A stretch of DNA of 64,000 nucleotides from Halomonas sp. ALS9 (lineage in GTDB: Bacteria; Pseudomonadota; Gammaproteobacteria; Pseudomonadales; Halomonadaceae): the NCBI RefSeq assembly GCF_001651035.1, contig NZ_LXRG01000192.1:62001-126000 (forward strand), given 5' to 3'. Positions 43,797-53,050 of this stretch are shown piece after piece. The position numbers and the translations under genes are program-made. Within the stretch, counting starts at the first letter, position 1. Every line of letters starts with the position of its first letter. Below the pieces are notes generated by a model that saw only the letters and a list, made by a program, of their open reading frames with translations, did no database searches and was not told the origin of the DNA.

Positions 43797-43854
43797 CATC
43801 TGCTGCTGTCACGCATTGCTGATCAAAAGAGCTAATAAAAGATGCTCAAAAAAA

Positions 43855-43885
43855 AACCGCCCATAAGCTAAAGCTTTGGGCGGTT
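43855..43885 (+). terminator. Bidirectional terminator
   Basis: aaccgccca / tgggcggtt with a 13-base loop, A-tract on the left and T-tract on the right. It serves the 43440 gene and possibly the small minus-strand gene at 43942. Confidence 0.88.
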
Positions 43886-43941
43886 TTTTGCGCGGGCTTC
43901 TTTTCTAAAGCCTAGCTCTATAGAGTCTAATTCTATATCGC

Positions 43942-44016
43942 TTAGCGCAGGCCGAGCATCGACAGAATGAACAGCACAACTACGATAAGGCCAATAATGT
44001 AGATAATATTACGCAT
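43942..44016 (-). CDS. 24-residue single-pass membrane peptide
   Basis: The sequence MRNIIYIIGLIVVVLFILSM then LGLR is one membrane helix with an Arg at each end. AGGAG sits six bases before the ATG at 44016, and a terminator follows about 60 bp after the stop. The I-I-Y-I-I/V-G-L-I-V-V pattern ending S-x-x-G-L-R is one I associate with tiny conserved proteobacterial membrane proteins of unknown function. It is easily missed by automatic annotation. Confidence 0.7.
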   Translation of the reverse strand: MRNIIYIIGLIVVVLFILSMLGLR

Positions 44017-44171
44017 AGGGCACTCCTTGCTTATTGCGTTTTAGAGAAATCAAAGGCTTGCTTACCCATAAGCCAACACACCCATCCTAGCAGGCTTTTT
44101 CTGCTTTTGCGTAATGCGGCTGCATTTCCATCTTAGAAAGTGGCTGTATTAGGGTAGCCGCATTGATAGCG

Positions 44172-45410
44172 TTATCCGAGACGTTGGCGGTTCTCGTCGA
44201 ATGCTCGCTGAATGATTTTCTGCTGCTTGGCATCGATTTCTAATTCGCGGCAAAGGGACGTCCATTCGGATAGAGCATCGAGGGTTTGCTCAATATATAG
44301 ATCATGGGTTAAGTACCTGAAAGAGGCACAAACCTGTTTGAGCTTTTTGCGTGTAGCTAGGCCTGCCCCACTGAAAGATGTTGTATGCTCATCTGCATAG
44401 CCCCGGACAGGGGCGTAAGTCAGGTCATAAGCTGGAGCCAGTGTCCATCGACCTTGGTCATACAAAAAAGCGAAGTTCTTAGCGTGGTCATCGTGATTGT
44501 GGGTCAGGGCGTTGAATACCATCAACCTCGCCATGCGTTCAACGTCTTCTGCGTGACGGGTGAAAGCGTTAGTTGCTTTGAGTAGATCTAAATAGTCCAG
44601 CGATGGAGCGCTGTAATCGGCATAAAGAATACCGCTAGCGGTCATCATATGGATTTTTCGATTACCGTTACGATCAAAACGCTGAGCAGAAAAGAGTCGC
44701 TCGGTTTCCGCTGAGGAATTGATCTCAATCAGCTTGCTCGCGGCCATTTTCACCCCAGCACGCTCTGCCAATACCGAGTAGGCGTATTCGATGGCGCCGG
44801 TGTCGCGATGCTCGGTTGGCGCACGGAATTTTACTAACCAATGCTGATAACCCGCAGGAAGTTCCTGAAAAGCTGTGCTGCACTGCTTACCATCCGAAGA
44901 TAATGCAACGATCACCTTGGGTCGGGCACCTGCTGGGGATCCACCGGCTAGGCGCAGGGCATCAAGAGTCGCCTCGGTTTCTCCTTCATAGACAGCGTTT
45001 GCTGCCTGATAGAGTTGGACTAGGTCAATATTATCTTCGTCAGCGGTACACTCAATAACGGGGCGATACTCCAGTGCCCCCATTCCCCTGTCGGCCATAT
45101 AAGCTAGCCGATCAAGAGGAGAAATATCTCTCCGGGCTTTCCCATGCTCGGCAAGGAAATAGCGATCCATGAGCAGCATTCCCCAGCCATCAGGCAGCGA
45201 GTCAGCAAATGCTCCCGGTAGACCAGCAAAAAGCATTGGATCCGGCGCCTTCTGTGGTTGGGTAGTAAAATCCATGTTCAAAGGCGACAAATTGAAGCCT
45301 TCCGCCACCCAATGAGGGTGGTAGGCAAAGTAGATGCCCTGTCGGCTAGCGACCAGTTCCCCCACAGGATTACCCGCTAACAGCACCTCTACGCTGTTGA
45401 TACGCTTCAT
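44172..45410 (-). CDS. hipA: HipA-type serine/threonine kinase toxin
   Basis: A 412-residue HipA-family kinase. The N-terminal subdomain contains FAGLPGAFADSLPDGWGMLL, the middle has GGSPAGARPKVIVALS with the ATP-site lysine region, and the catalytic loop is NHDDHAKNFAFLYD with WTLAPAYDLTY as the metal-binding Asp. HipA kinases phosphorylate targets such as glutamyl-tRNA synthetase and slow growth. The start overlaps the hipB stop (ATGA). All key motifs look intact, so the toxin is probably active. Confidence 0.9.
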   Translation of the reverse strand: MKRINSVEVLLAGNPVGELVASRQGIYFAYHPHWVAEGFNLSPLNMDFTTQPQKAPDPMLFAGLPGAFADSLPDGWGMLLMDRYFLAEHGKARRDISPLDRLAYMADRGMGALEYRPVIECTADEDNIDLVQLYQAANAVYEGETEATLDALRLAGGSPAGARPKVIVALSSDGKQCSTAFQELPAGYQHWLVKFRAPTEHRDTGAIEYAYSVLAERAGVKMAASKLIEINSSAETERLFSAQRFDRNGNRKIHMMTASGILYADYSAPSLDYLDLLKATNAFTRHAEDVERMARLMVFNALTHNHDDHAKNFAFLYDQGRWTLAPAYDLTYAPVRGYADEHTTSFSGAGLATRKKLKQVCASFRYLTHDLYIEQTLDALSEWTSLCRELEIDAKQQKIIQRAFDENRQRLG

Positions 45411-45703
45411 TTTCGCCCCCGGGTACGCCCAGTCTGCTTGATCTCTTCAAGTGAAATGGGGTGCTCCTGCTTGAATAGCTCGGCAATTTGGCGTGTGGCG
45501 CCCAGCGCTGTGGCAATGAGCACTAGGCCATCGAGAGTTATTTGCCCACTGGATTCGAATCGTTTAATGGTGGACTCAGAAATACCCGCCATCTGCGCCA
45601 AGGTTTTACGGGAAAGGTTCTGCGCCAGTCGCGCTTCTCGTGCATTGGCACCGACCTGCTGGGACAGTTCGCCAGGAGCAAGTAGAGCGTGAGTTAGGGC
45701 CAT
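45407..45703 (-). CDS. hipB: HipB-type HTH antitoxin
   Basis: A 98-residue XRE-family DNA-binding protein. The helix-turn-helix is LSRKTLAQMAGISESTIKRF, followed by the LDGLVLIATALGA helix. HipB-type antitoxins bind HipA and repress their own promoter. AGAGG precedes the ATG, and a pair of inverted sites lies just upstream. First gene of the hipBA operon. Confidence 0.88.
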   Translation of the reverse strand: MALTHALLAPGELSQQVGANAREARLAQNLSRKTLAQMAGISESTIKRFESSGQITLDGLVLIATALGATRQIAELFKQEHPISLEEIKQTGRTRGRK

Positions 45704-45725
45704 AGAAAACCTCTAAATAATGGCT

Positions 45726-45763
45726 CATTTATAATCTAATATACGCTAAAATGGTTATAAAAG
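45726..45763. promoter_or_regulatory. Inverted half-sites in the hipB promoter (putative HipB operator)
   Basis: CATTTATAATC (45726-45736) and GGTTATAAAAG (45753-45763) are inverted copies matching at 9 of 11 positions with 27 bp centre spacing. They overlap TATA-like -10 sequences on the minus strand. Autoregulation is expected for hipBA; the site is inferred. Confidence 0.5.
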
Positions 45764-45906
45764 ACCACATATGATCTTTTAATTCACAGAAGCATGGTTC
45801 CAGGCTCGGAAAGTACTACCTGATTTTACTTCTAGCGGCTATCGGTTGTGGAACCTCTACTACTTCTAAACCTCGAACCTTTGCCACTTATACCGAAGGT
45901 GTTGCG

Positions 45907-46929
45907 ATGCGCGCTACTGCTTTGCTTGTTCCGTTTGCTGTTATTTCGTTGTTACCCACCGCCTATGCAGCCGCTAATGAACCTTCTGCAAACGCACTCC
46001 AGACACTAGACCAGCAAACCAGCCAGCTTGAGCGCATACACAGCGTCGTAGTGGCCTATGATGGCGAGATTATCCACGAGTTTCACCAGGGCGGGCCGGG
46101 GGTGGCGTCGCCTGCCAATATCAAGTCACTGTCCAAAACCGTGCTGGCTGCCATTACCGGCGCGGCGATTGAAGCGGGCATCATTGAGTCAACAGATCAA
46201 CCCATGGTTGAGCTGTTTGGCGAGCATCTACCTAGCGGTACTGATCCGCAAGTTGGGGACATTACCGTTGCCCACTTACTCGCCCTGCAGGCGGGACTTG
46301 AGCGCACCTCGGGCAGCAACTATGGCGCCTGGGTGGCCAGCGCCAACTGGGTGAACGATGCGATAACACGCCCATTCGTGGATGAGCCGGGTGGGCAGAT
46401 GCTCTACTCCACCGGCACCAGCCACCTACTTTCCGCCGCTCTCACCCACGCCAGCGGCGAGACGACCCTTGCCCTTGCCCAACGCCTATTGGGGGATCCG
46501 CTCAATATCACCATTCACCCCTGGTTGCGTGACCCGCAAGGGATCTACTTTGGCGGCAATGATATGCAGCTCTCACCGCAAGCATTGATTGAGGTGGGCG
46601 AGCTGTATCGTAATGATGGCATCGTGGTTAATGAAGCCGGAGGCGAGCAGCGCGTACTGCCAGAGGGCTGGGTGGAAGAATCATGGCAGCCGCGCGGCAC
46701 ATCACGCTGGACAGGCGACGGGTACGGCTACGGTTGGTTTATTACCCAGCTAGCAGGCGAAGATGTGTACTACGGACGTGGCTACGGCGGCCAGGCGCTT
46801 TACGTTATTCCAGAGCGTGAAATGACCGTGGTGATCACCTCAGACCCGAGCCCACCCTCGCCGGGCGGGCAGTTTCAGCAGCGGTTAAACAGGCTGGTAG
46901 AAGGTTTGTTAGCTGAAAATGATGAGTAG
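45907..46929 (+). CDS. Exported serine hydrolase (beta-lactamase class C / CubicO family)
   Basis: A 340-residue protein with a signal peptide (LLVPFAVISLLPTAYAAANE). The nucleophile motif S-x-x-K is in NIKSLSKTVLAAITG near residue 73, the second motif is probably YSTGTSH, and GYGYGWFI and GRGYGGQALYVIPE are typical of the family. It likely acts on esters or peptidoglycan-like amides in the periplasm; true beta-lactamase activity is not implied. GAAGG precedes the ATG. It is divergent from hipBA and convergent with the next gene. Confidence 0.85.
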   Translation: MRATALLVPFAVISLLPTAYAAANEPSANALQTLDQQTSQLERIHSVVVAYDGEIIHEFHQGGPGVASPANIKSLSKTVLAAITGAAIEAGIIESTDQPMVELFGEHLPSGTDPQVGDITVAHLLALQAGLERTSGSNYGAWVASANWVNDAITRPFVDEPGGQMLYSTGTSHLLSAALTHASGETTLALAQRLLGDPLNITIHPWLRDPQGIYFGGNDMQLSPQALIEVGELYRNDGIVVNEAGGEQRVLPEGWVEESWQPRGTSRWTGDGYGYGWFITQLAGEDVYYGRGYGGQALYVIPEREMTVVITSDPSPPSPGGQFQQRLNRLVEGLLAENDE

Positions 46930-46950
46930 CACAGCCAGGTGCGGGTGCGC

Positions 46951-47517
46951 TTACTCGCCTTTGTGGCCTAGGCTCATTAAATAGAGCGCGGCCGCCAGCG
47001 CCAGCACTGAAAGCGCTAAATAGATAGCTTCCAGGGGCGTGGCAAAACGGATATCCACCACGGCGCGGAAAAACTCAATAATCACTGCCAGAATCACCAC
47101 CCGGGCGATTTTATCTTTGAGTTGATCTAATGAGGCGACATTAAAGGGGTGACGCAAATTACTCTCTTCGGCCTGATCAATGCGGGAGACAAACAGCCGG
47201 TAAACACCCAGCGCAAAAATAAGCAATACGATGGCAATCAGATATATATCCACGGCAATGATGATATCGGGCACTAGGCTGTCGTGGATATTCTGAGTGC
47301 CACCCACTAGGTAGTAACTCAGTACGTCGGCGACCACTTTTAAAATATCCACCGTGCCGACGATAAACAGCATTAACGAGCCCAATAAGCTTGGCACGAC
47401 CGCCAACATGACCAAAAAACGCGAGTTCCAGAGTGCTGTTTCTATGCGCCTCTCCCAGTTGCTCTGGTTTTCCGGCGGTGTAGGTGGTTTGGGTGGTGAA
47501 GCGTCTGACATAGCCAA
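46951..47517 (-). CDS. YqhA/UPF0114 family membrane protein
   Basis: 188 residues with about four membrane helices. The N-terminal cytoplasmic tail is Pro-rich; then WNSRFLVMLAVVPSLLGSLM, a long second helix, the basic-acidic loop FVSRIDQAEE and DQLKDKIARVVILAVIIEFF match the YqhA plan. Function of the family is not established. It ends 21 bp from the convergent serine hydrolase gene, and lies nine bases after exoD-like in the same direction. Confidence 0.8.
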   Translation of the reverse strand: MAMSDASPPKPPTPPENQSNWERRIETALWNSRFLVMLAVVPSLLGSLMLFIVGTVDILKVVADVLSYYLVGGTQNIHDSLVPDIIIAVDIYLIAIVLLIFALGVYRLFVSRIDQAEESNLRHPFNVASLDQLKDKIARVVILAVIIEFFRAVVDIRFATPLEAIYLALSVLALAAALYLMSLGHKGE

Positions 47518-47526
47518 ATTCCTTTG

Positions 47527-48120
47527 TTATATAAGGCTCATCGTGATGAAGGCGCAGGTGGCACCGAACAGTGCGAACCCCAGCAGTAGCGCGATACCAT
47601 CGCGAGCGACCAAGCCTAACCCTAGCAGTGTCAGCGCCAGCCCCGCACCGTTAGCCGAAAAAGGAATAAACTCCATCGGCGGCATCGCTAGAGCGATCAA
47701 TAAACAGACAACAGCGGTCACGCGAATGCCGATGTAGCCCGTCAGCCAAGGTAATCGTACCCGCAATAGCCCATCTATCCAGCGGGCAGGCTTTTTCATC
47801 AGCTGAATGCCTTTATCGAACTTTTGCTGGGAAATCGAACGCTTCAGCAGCCAGCCGGGCAACCAAAATGCTTCACTCCCCGCTAGCAGCTGTACGGAAA
47901 CCAGCAATACCAGCGCTGCCATTAACGTCGGCATGCCGGGTATATCACCGATAATGGGGGTGAGTGTAATGATCCCAGCGACCAACAGCAGCGGCCCAAA
48001 TGAGCGCCGCCCCACGGCATGAACCACATCGTCAACGCTGACCCGCGAAGCGTCCTGCTCCATGTGCTCTATCGAGCTAATTAGATCCATTAAATTCGAG
48101 TCTTCGTTGCGGTTATGCAT
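47527..48120 (-). CDS. ExoD family membrane protein
   Basis: 197 residues with three or four membrane segments. The conserved ExoD features are VDDVVHAVGRRSFGPLLLVA, TPIIGDIPGMPTLMAALVLL and the positively charged LPGWLLKRSISQQKFDKGI. ExoD proteins were first linked to exopolysaccharide production in rhizobia, but the molecular role is unclear. It overlaps the terB-like stop by eight bases, and together with the YqhA-like gene forms a three-gene operon. Confidence 0.85.
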   Translation of the reverse strand: MHNRNEDSNLMDLISSIEHMEQDASRVSVDDVVHAVGRRSFGPLLLVAGIITLTPIIGDIPGMPTLMAALVLLVSVQLLAGSEAFWLPGWLLKRSISQQKFDKGIQLMKKPARWIDGLLRVRLPWLTGYIGIRVTAVVCLLIALAMPPMEFIPFSANGAGLALTLLGLGLVARDGIALLLGFALFGATCAFITMSLI

Positions 48121-48577
48121 TGGGTTTATTGCGCTCCTCTACGTGCAGCTTGGTACGGATAAAATCGCTATGGCTAACATACAGCAAATCCGCCAAGCGA
48201 CGAATACGGTGCTCCTCAAGCGGGTCAACGTTGCCGTCGGCCCAGGCCAGTTGCCACATTTGCGCGACCAGCTCACAGCGCTGGTCGTAGTTATAGTGTT
48301 CTTTGATCAGGCTAACAAACTGATAATGATCGACGGCCTCATCTACTTCGGCTTGCGCCAGCGCCATCAGCTCTTCCACATCGCTTGCGCTTAGCAGGTA
48401 GCGCTCGGTTAGCATACTGCGCAGCGCAGCAAGCTCTTCATCGGTGGTGTCGTAGTCGGCGCGAACGATTTCACACAGCAGTGCGGCAGTGGCCAGCTCC
48501 AAGGTGAGCGTTTGATTTTCGCGCTGCTCGGGTTGCGCCAGGGTGCGCTGGAAAAAATCACTAATGGCGTTCAGCAT
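48113..48577 (-). CDS. TerB/DjlA-type helical protein
   Basis: A 154-residue all-helical cytoplasmic protein of the TerB family. LATAALLCEIVRADYDTTDE and LVAQMWQLAWADGNVDPLEE are the paired acidic, metal-binding-like motifs of this fold. The ATG at 48577 has GGAG six bases upstream and is favoured over an ATG at 48589. TerB-like domains appear in tellurite resistance and in membrane-stress proteins; no ter operon is present here. Confidence 0.85.
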   Translation of the reverse strand: MLNAISDFFQRTLAQPEQRENQTLTLELATAALLCEIVRADYDTTDEELAALRSMLTERYLLSASDVEELMALAQAEVDEAVDHYQFVSLIKEHYNYDQRCELVAQMWQLAWADGNVDPLEEHRIRRLADLLYVSHSDFIRTKLHVEERNKPNA

Positions 48578-48736
48578 TTTACTCTCCATTTATAGCTACC
48601 GACTTCTGACCGTACTTAATCCTTGAAGTGCATTCATAGATACTTGGTAACTATTAAGTACGAGTTGCGGAAGCGCTTAGGGCATACTCAAATGAGCATT
48701 ACTGAGTGAAAAACCATTATTAAGCGGATACACATA

Positions 48737-48757
48737 GGGCAGCCTCAGGGGCTGCCC
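48737..48757. other. Hairpin downstream of the Rpn-like gene
   Basis: gggcagcc - 5 nt - ggctgccc. There is no convincing T-tract on either strand, so it may only stabilise a 3' end. Confidence 0.4.
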
Positions 48758-48793
48758 TCTTTAGTGCGTTAAGTGAGTATACTGACTAGCAGG

Positions 48794-49756
48794 TTATTGC
48801 TTATCAAGCAGAGCTTCCAAGCTATCTGCCGTCAGAATCTGTACTACCCACTCGTCTAGCTGTGCGTCTGAAGCCAGTGTCAGGCGCTGATCTGCCCAAT
48901 CGGGCATCTCACCAAACTTCAAGGCGATTTGCTTGCGCAACGTACCTTCCACTCCTTCATGACGCCCTTCCTGACGCCCTTCTTGACGCTCTTTTTCTCG
49001 CTCAAAGCGCTCAACAGTGTTGACATAAGGCATGTGTTTTTCCTCCTGTATGGCGTAGACCGCTTGGACAAACTCTGACTCCAGAGCTCTCGGCAGTTGG
49101 AGCATCCAGTCGATGATATTGAACAACCGCACAATCTGTTCACGGCTGTAGCCTCGTTCATACAGCAGCCGAATGAGAGCAATCTTGACATCCTTACGCG
49201 TTACACCGTCCTTCAATCGCTTGGCGTAGACCTGGGCCATGACCACCAGCGCAAAGGCGTTATCGCTTGCTTCCAGCTTCGTCCAGTTTGCTTCCCAATC
49301 CATCAGTTTAGCCGTGGGGAAGGTAAAGGTCAGCTCGCATCCCCAGCGCTGATAGCGGAAAGTGGAGGGCCGGAAGCTATCGCGGCTATCCGCCAGCACC
49401 GCCAAGCTCACCACATCCACCCCGTAGCGGTCACGTAGCCGATACTGATAGGTATACATTCGCTCAGCAAAGGCCTCCTCCGGTTCCCCCTGCACCTCAA
49501 CGTGGATCAGCACCCACGTCTCGCTGCCGTCCCGTGCACAGACCTTGATCAGCTTATCGGCGTAACGCCTGCCACTTTTGGCATCCGCCGTGATCTGCTG
49601 TAATTCTTTATCGAGAAAGCTAAACCCTTTCGACCAATCCACTTTTTCGTGAATGGCTGGGAACAACAGATCTAAAAATTCTTGGAAGTACCCTTCCAGC
49701 GCCATCTTCCAAGGGCTGTCGTGGTCGGCGGGTCGAGACGTATCCGCTTCGCTCAT
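48794..49756 (-). CDS. Rpn family recombination-promoting nuclease / PD-(D/E)XK putative transposase
   Basis: 320 residues. The nuclease core has FLDLLFPAIHEKVDW, YADKLIKVCARDG and WVLIHVEVQGE, the E-x-Q form of the PD-(D/E)XK active site. After it come RMYTYQYRLRDRYGVDVVSL and a C-terminal RQEGRQEGRHEG run followed by ALKFGEMPDWADQRL, all common in the Rpn/YhgA-like group. These proteins are mobile-DNA-associated nucleases. The ATG at 49756 has GAGGAG at good distance; an upstream TTG is not needed. Appears intact and alone. Confidence 0.82.
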   Translation of the reverse strand: MSEADTSRPADHDSPWKMALEGYFQEFLDLLFPAIHEKVDWSKGFSFLDKELQQITADAKSGRRYADKLIKVCARDGSETWVLIHVEVQGEPEEAFAERMYTYQYRLRDRYGVDVVSLAVLADSRDSFRPSTFRYQRWGCELTFTFPTAKLMDWEANWTKLEASDNAFALVVMAQVYAKRLKDGVTRKDVKIALIRLLYERGYSREQIVRLFNIIDWMLQLPRALESEFVQAVYAIQEEKHMPYVNTVERFEREKERQEGRQEGRHEGVEGTLRKQIALKFGEMPDWADQRLTLASDAQLDEWVVQILTADSLEALLDKQ

Positions 49757-49884
49757 GCAAGCTCCTCTTTCACTACTCAAATGCTAGCACAGTGACGCCT
49801 GTCAAGCGCTATTCCTCTTCATGCTGCCTGCCTGCGTCGTCAACAGAAAAACTCTTCTGGTTAGAGATAGCCTTGTCCTTTCCC

Positions 49885-50898
49885 TCAATCCTTCTTGGTA
49901 AGCTGCTCTCTTAACTGCTTGGGCACTTGCTTGATAATCAGGCGATCCTGAGTGGCGTCATATTCGATGCTAGAACCCAATAGGTGCGAATCAAAACTAA
50001 TCGAGACGCCGCCCGCTCGGCCGGTAAAGCGGCGGAACTGGCTTAAGGTTCGCTTATCGGGGGGGATTTCCGGCGAGAGCCCGTAATCTGCGTTGCGTAT
50101 ATGCTCGTAAAAGGCTTTGGGCTGCTGTTCGTCCACCAGCCCAGAAAGCTCTTCCAGTGTCATGGGCTCGCCACGGCGAAGCTGTTCATTGGCGTAGTCC
50201 ACCAGCGTGTCGGTTTTTTCTCGGCTCACCTCGTCGTCGTAATCCTCTTTCTCGACGTAGTCGCTAAATGCCTTGAGCAGCGTACGGGTTTCAGCCGGGG
50301 CATCGACGCCCTCTTCCATACCCAGCAATGCCACCAAGCCCTCGGCGAGTTTTTTACCGCCGCGATCTTTGAGAAACGAGACATACTGCGCATTCGGTGC
50401 ATCACTCTGCCACTGGGTAATATTGATACGCGCCGCCAGAGTAAGTTGGCTGGTATTGAGCTGGGCAGCGGGCACCGCGTGGTGGTCATCATTAATGCCA
50501 ATCCCTTCGCGCTGATGCACTAATGCCACCAACAGGGTTTCGGTATCGCCCTGGCGCTGGTGGCTAAACACTAAGTAACCACTTACCGACAGCTGCTCTT
50601 GAAGCTGCTTGGCAAGTCTTTCCGCCAGCGCAACAGAAAGCTCAGCAAAGCTTTTATCACCGGCCAAATAGTCGCGCAGCCACATGGCAAGCGGCCCTGC
50701 CTGATCACCCTCTTCGGCAAAGCGCCCCCAGCCTTTGGGCTTGGTGTTATAGGTGTCGTTGAGTGCACCCACTAGGCTCGCCATCACCGAGTCGTCACTG
50801 GGCGCTGCCTGCTCTGATGGGGGCGCGGCGGTTAGGGTTAGGCGCTCACCGTCAAGCGTCGGGTCAAGGCGGTGCACAATACTTTGCAGTAGTGGCAT
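49885..50898 (-). CDS. yejK: Nucleoid-associated protein YejK/NdpA
   Basis: A 337-residue YejK (37-kDa nucleoid-associated) homologue. Recognisable parts are the LNDTYNTKPKGWGRFAEEG segment near residue 45, YLVFSHQRQGDTETLLVALV, YVSFLKDRGGKKLAEGLVAL and the C-terminal YDATQDRLIIKQVPKQLREQ. It binds the chromosome and is widespread in gammaproteobacteria. No obvious ribosome-binding site precedes the ATG. Length matches the family. Confidence 0.92.
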   Translation of the reverse strand: MPLLQSIVHRLDPTLDGERLTLTAAPPSEQAAPSDDSVMASLVGALNDTYNTKPKGWGRFAEEGDQAGPLAMWLRDYLAGDKSFAELSVALAERLAKQLQEQLSVSGYLVFSHQRQGDTETLLVALVHQREGIGINDDHHAVPAAQLNTSQLTLAARINITQWQSDAPNAQYVSFLKDRGGKKLAEGLVALLGMEEGVDAPAETRTLLKAFSDYVEKEDYDDEVSREKTDTLVDYANEQLRRGEPMTLEELSGLVDEQQPKAFYEHIRNADYGLSPEIPPDKRTLSQFRRFTGRAGGVSISFDSHLLGSSIEYDATQDRLIIKQVPKQLREQLTKKD

Positions 50899-50932
50899 AA
50901 AGGTCTAATAGCTTCCAGTGTTTAAAAAAGAA

Positions 50933-51694
50933 TCAGGGTTTAAGGCGATAACCGGTACGGAAAATCCAACCAATGGCGACCAAGCAAGCCACGAGAAATA
51001 GTGTAATCATGCCCACACTGGCCGCCAAACTAACGTCGCTGATGCCGTAAAAGCTCCAGCGAAAGCCGCTCACCAGATACACCACGGGGTTAGCCAGCGT
51101 GATGGTTTGCCAGAACGGCGGCAGCATATCGATGGAGTAGAAGCTGCCACCTAAAAAGGTCAGCGGGGTAATCACCAGCAGTGGCACCAGCTGCAGCCGG
51201 TCAAAGCCATCGGCCCAAATACCGATGATAAAACCCAGCAGACTAAAAGTGACGGCGGTTAGCACCAGGAACGTCAACATCCAGAACGGGTGGGCGATTT
51301 CCAGCGGTACAAACAAGCCCGAGGTGGCCAAAATAATCAGCCCCAACAGAATCGATTTCGAAGCCGCCGCCCCCACGTAGCCGATCACGATCTCTAAATG
51401 CGAGATAGGCGCCGATAGCAGTTCGTAAATACTGCCGGAGAACTTGGGAAAGAAGATGCCGAAAGAGGCGTTTGAGACGCTCTGGGTGAGCAGCATTAGC
51501 ATAATCAGACCCGGCACAATAAAGGCGCCGTAGCTAACCCCGTTGACCTCACTGATTCGCGAGCCAATCGCGGCCCCAAACACTACGAAGTAAAGCGACG
51601 TTGAAATGACCGGCGAGACAATGCTTTGCAGTAGCGTGCGGCGCGTGCGCGCCATTTCCGCCATATAAATAGCGCGAACGGGATGCAGGTTCAT
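50933..51694 (-). CDS. ABC-2 type exporter permease (YadH-like)
   Basis: A 253-residue membrane protein with six hydrophobic segments. [20 protein letters not shown], the [20 protein letters not shown] stretch and [18 protein letters not shown] are typical of ABC-2 permeases of the YadH/NodJ group. It pairs with the ATPase immediately upstream, whose stop it overlaps by four bases. Exported substrate unknown. Confidence 0.87.
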   Translation of the reverse strand: MNLHPVRAIYMAEMARTRRTLLQSIVSPVISTSLYFVVFGAAIGSRISEVNGVSYGAFIVPGLIMLMLLTQSVSNASFGIFFPKFSGSIYELLSAPISHLEIVIGYVGAAASKSILLGLIILATSGLFVPLEIAHPFWMLTFLVLTAVTFSLLGFIIGIWADGFDRLQLVPLLVITPLTFLGGSFYSIDMLPPFWQTITLANPVVYLVSGFRWSFYGISDVSLAASVGMITLFLVACLVAIGWIFRTGYRLKP

Positions 51695-52626
51695 GCTCGC
51701 TCCTTAACCAAATCAACGAAAATATCTTCAAGCGAGCTTTGCCGAGTGTTCAGGTCTTTAAAGGTGACGCCCTCTCGCTCCAGCGCGGTCAACAGCTCTG
51801 AAATCGCGTGACCATCTTCTTCCTGGCTACCGTCGTAGGTATAGATCAACTCATACCCTTCAGCAGCAAGGCTAAGCTCGAAGCGCTGTAGGTTCGCAGG
51901 TATCCCTATCAACGCGCTGTGCAAATTCAGGGTTAACTGTTTGCTGCCCAGTTTGCTCATTAACGCCGCTTTTTCTTCCACCAGCACCAGCTCACCGCGA
52001 TTGATAACGCCGATACGGTCGGCCATCTCTTCGGCTTCTTCAATGTAGTGGGTAGTCAAAATAATCGTTACGCCGTTATCGCGTAGCTGGCGCACGACTT
52101 CCCACATCTCCCGGCGCAGTTCAACGTCGACCCCTGCGGTGGGCTCATCCAGAAACAGTATGCGCGGTTCGTGGGAGAGCGCTTTGGCGATTAGCACACG
52201 GCGCTTCATACCACCCGAGAGTGTCATCAAGCGGTTGTTGCGCTTATCCCAAAGCGCCAGCGACTTAAGCACTTTTTCGATATGCGCAGGATTGGGCGCT
52301 TTGCCAAACAGACCACGGCTGAAACTGACCGTGTTCCAGACGGTTTCAAACGCTTCGTTGGTTAACTCTTGAGGCACCAGCCCAATACGTTCGCGGGCTT
52401 GGCGATAGTGGGTAATATTATCGAAGCCATCGACCAGCACATGACCCGCGGTGGGATTGACCAAACCGCAGACCACACTAATCAACGTGGTTTTACCTGC
52501 GCCATTGGGGCCAAGCAGGGCAAATATCTCGCCACGGTGGATAGTTAAATCGATATGGGTTAACGCCTGAAAGCCACCCTCGTAGGTTTTATTCAGGCCG
52601 TTAATGGTAATAATCGGGTCGTTCAA
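51691..52626 (-). CDS. ABC exporter ATP-binding protein (YadG-like)
   Basis: A 311-residue ABC ATPase: Walker [15 protein letters not shown], signature [15 protein letters not shown], Walker [16 protein letters not shown] and H-loop [15 protein letters not shown]. The C-terminal extension of about 80 residues is typical of drug or lipid exporter ATPases that pair with ABC-2 permeases. First gene of the two-gene exporter operon. Confidence 0.9.
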   Translation of the reverse strand: MNDPIITINGLNKTYEGGFQALTHIDLTIHRGEIFALLGPNGAGKTTLISVVCGLVNPTAGHVLVDGFDNITHYRQARERIGLVPQELTNEAFETVWNTVSFSRGLFGKAPNPAHIEKVLKSLALWDKRNNRLMTLSGGMKRRVLIAKALSHEPRILFLDEPTAGVDVELRREMWEVVRQLRDNGVTIILTTHYIEEAEEMADRIGVINRGELVLVEEKAALMSKLGSKQLTLNLHSALIGIPANLQRFELSLAAEGYELIYTYDGSQEEDGHAISELLTALEREGVTFKDLNTRQSSLEDIFVDLVKERA

Positions 52627-52642
52627 GGCGTACTCCTCACGC

Positions 52643-52660
52643 CGCGGTCAAGTGACCGCG
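52643..52660. other. Perfect hairpin upstream of the exporter operon
   Basis: cgcggtca - ag - tgaccgcg, 18 bp, between ppiC and the exporter ATPase gene. Without a T-tract it could be an operator or an mRNA stem. Confidence 0.45.
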
Positions 52661-52722
52661 ACGCTTGACGGCCTTTTAGGCGCAATTAAGAGCGGTTGGT
52701 TAGGACACAGTTGGTGGTAACG

Positions 52723-53001
52723 TTAAGTGCGTTCGGTAATTTCCAACAGGTGATAACCAAACTGGGTTTTCACCGGGCCGTGTACTTGGCCTACTTCGTC
52801 GTTGAAGACGACTTTATCGAACTCGGGCACCATTTGACCGGGGCCAAAACTACCGAGATCGCCACCTTGACGGCTGGAGGGGCAGCTGGAGTGCTCTTTA
52901 GCGACTTCGGCAAAGTCGCGGCCATTTTGAATTTCTTCTTTCAGTGCTAGGCACTGCTCTTCACTGCTGACCAAAATGTGGCGGGCGCTGGCGCGTGTCA
53001 T
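52723..53001 (-). CDS. ppiC: Parvulin-type peptidyl-prolyl isomerase (PpiC)
   Basis: A 92-residue stand-alone parvulin. ASARHILVSSEEQCLALKEE, FAEVAKEHSSCPSSRQGGDL, GQMVPEFDKVVF and the C-terminal VKTQFGYHLLEI are the complete parvulin signature. It speeds cis-trans isomerisation of prolyl bonds and has no signal peptide, so it acts in the cytoplasm. AGGAG is six bases before the ATG. Confidence 0.95.
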   Translation of the reverse strand: MTRASARHILVSSEEQCLALKEEIQNGRDFAEVAKEHSSCPSSRQGGDLGSFGPGQMVPEFDKVVFNDEVGQVHGPVKTQFGYHLLEITERT

Positions 53002-53050
53002 AGATTACTCCTAACTCATTATGTTCTGAGGGGTCATTCGGGGCAGTAGT

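Noticed and set aside
45907..46929. AmpC-type resistance beta-lactamase
   Set aside because: Only the general serine hydrolase motifs are present; no AmpR gene is adjacent and the Tyr-x-Asn and Lys-Thr-Gly motifs are not convincing.
48113..48577. Tellurite resistance operon
   Set aside because: Only a TerB-like domain is present, grouped with ExoD and YqhA family membrane proteins; no terC, terD or terE.
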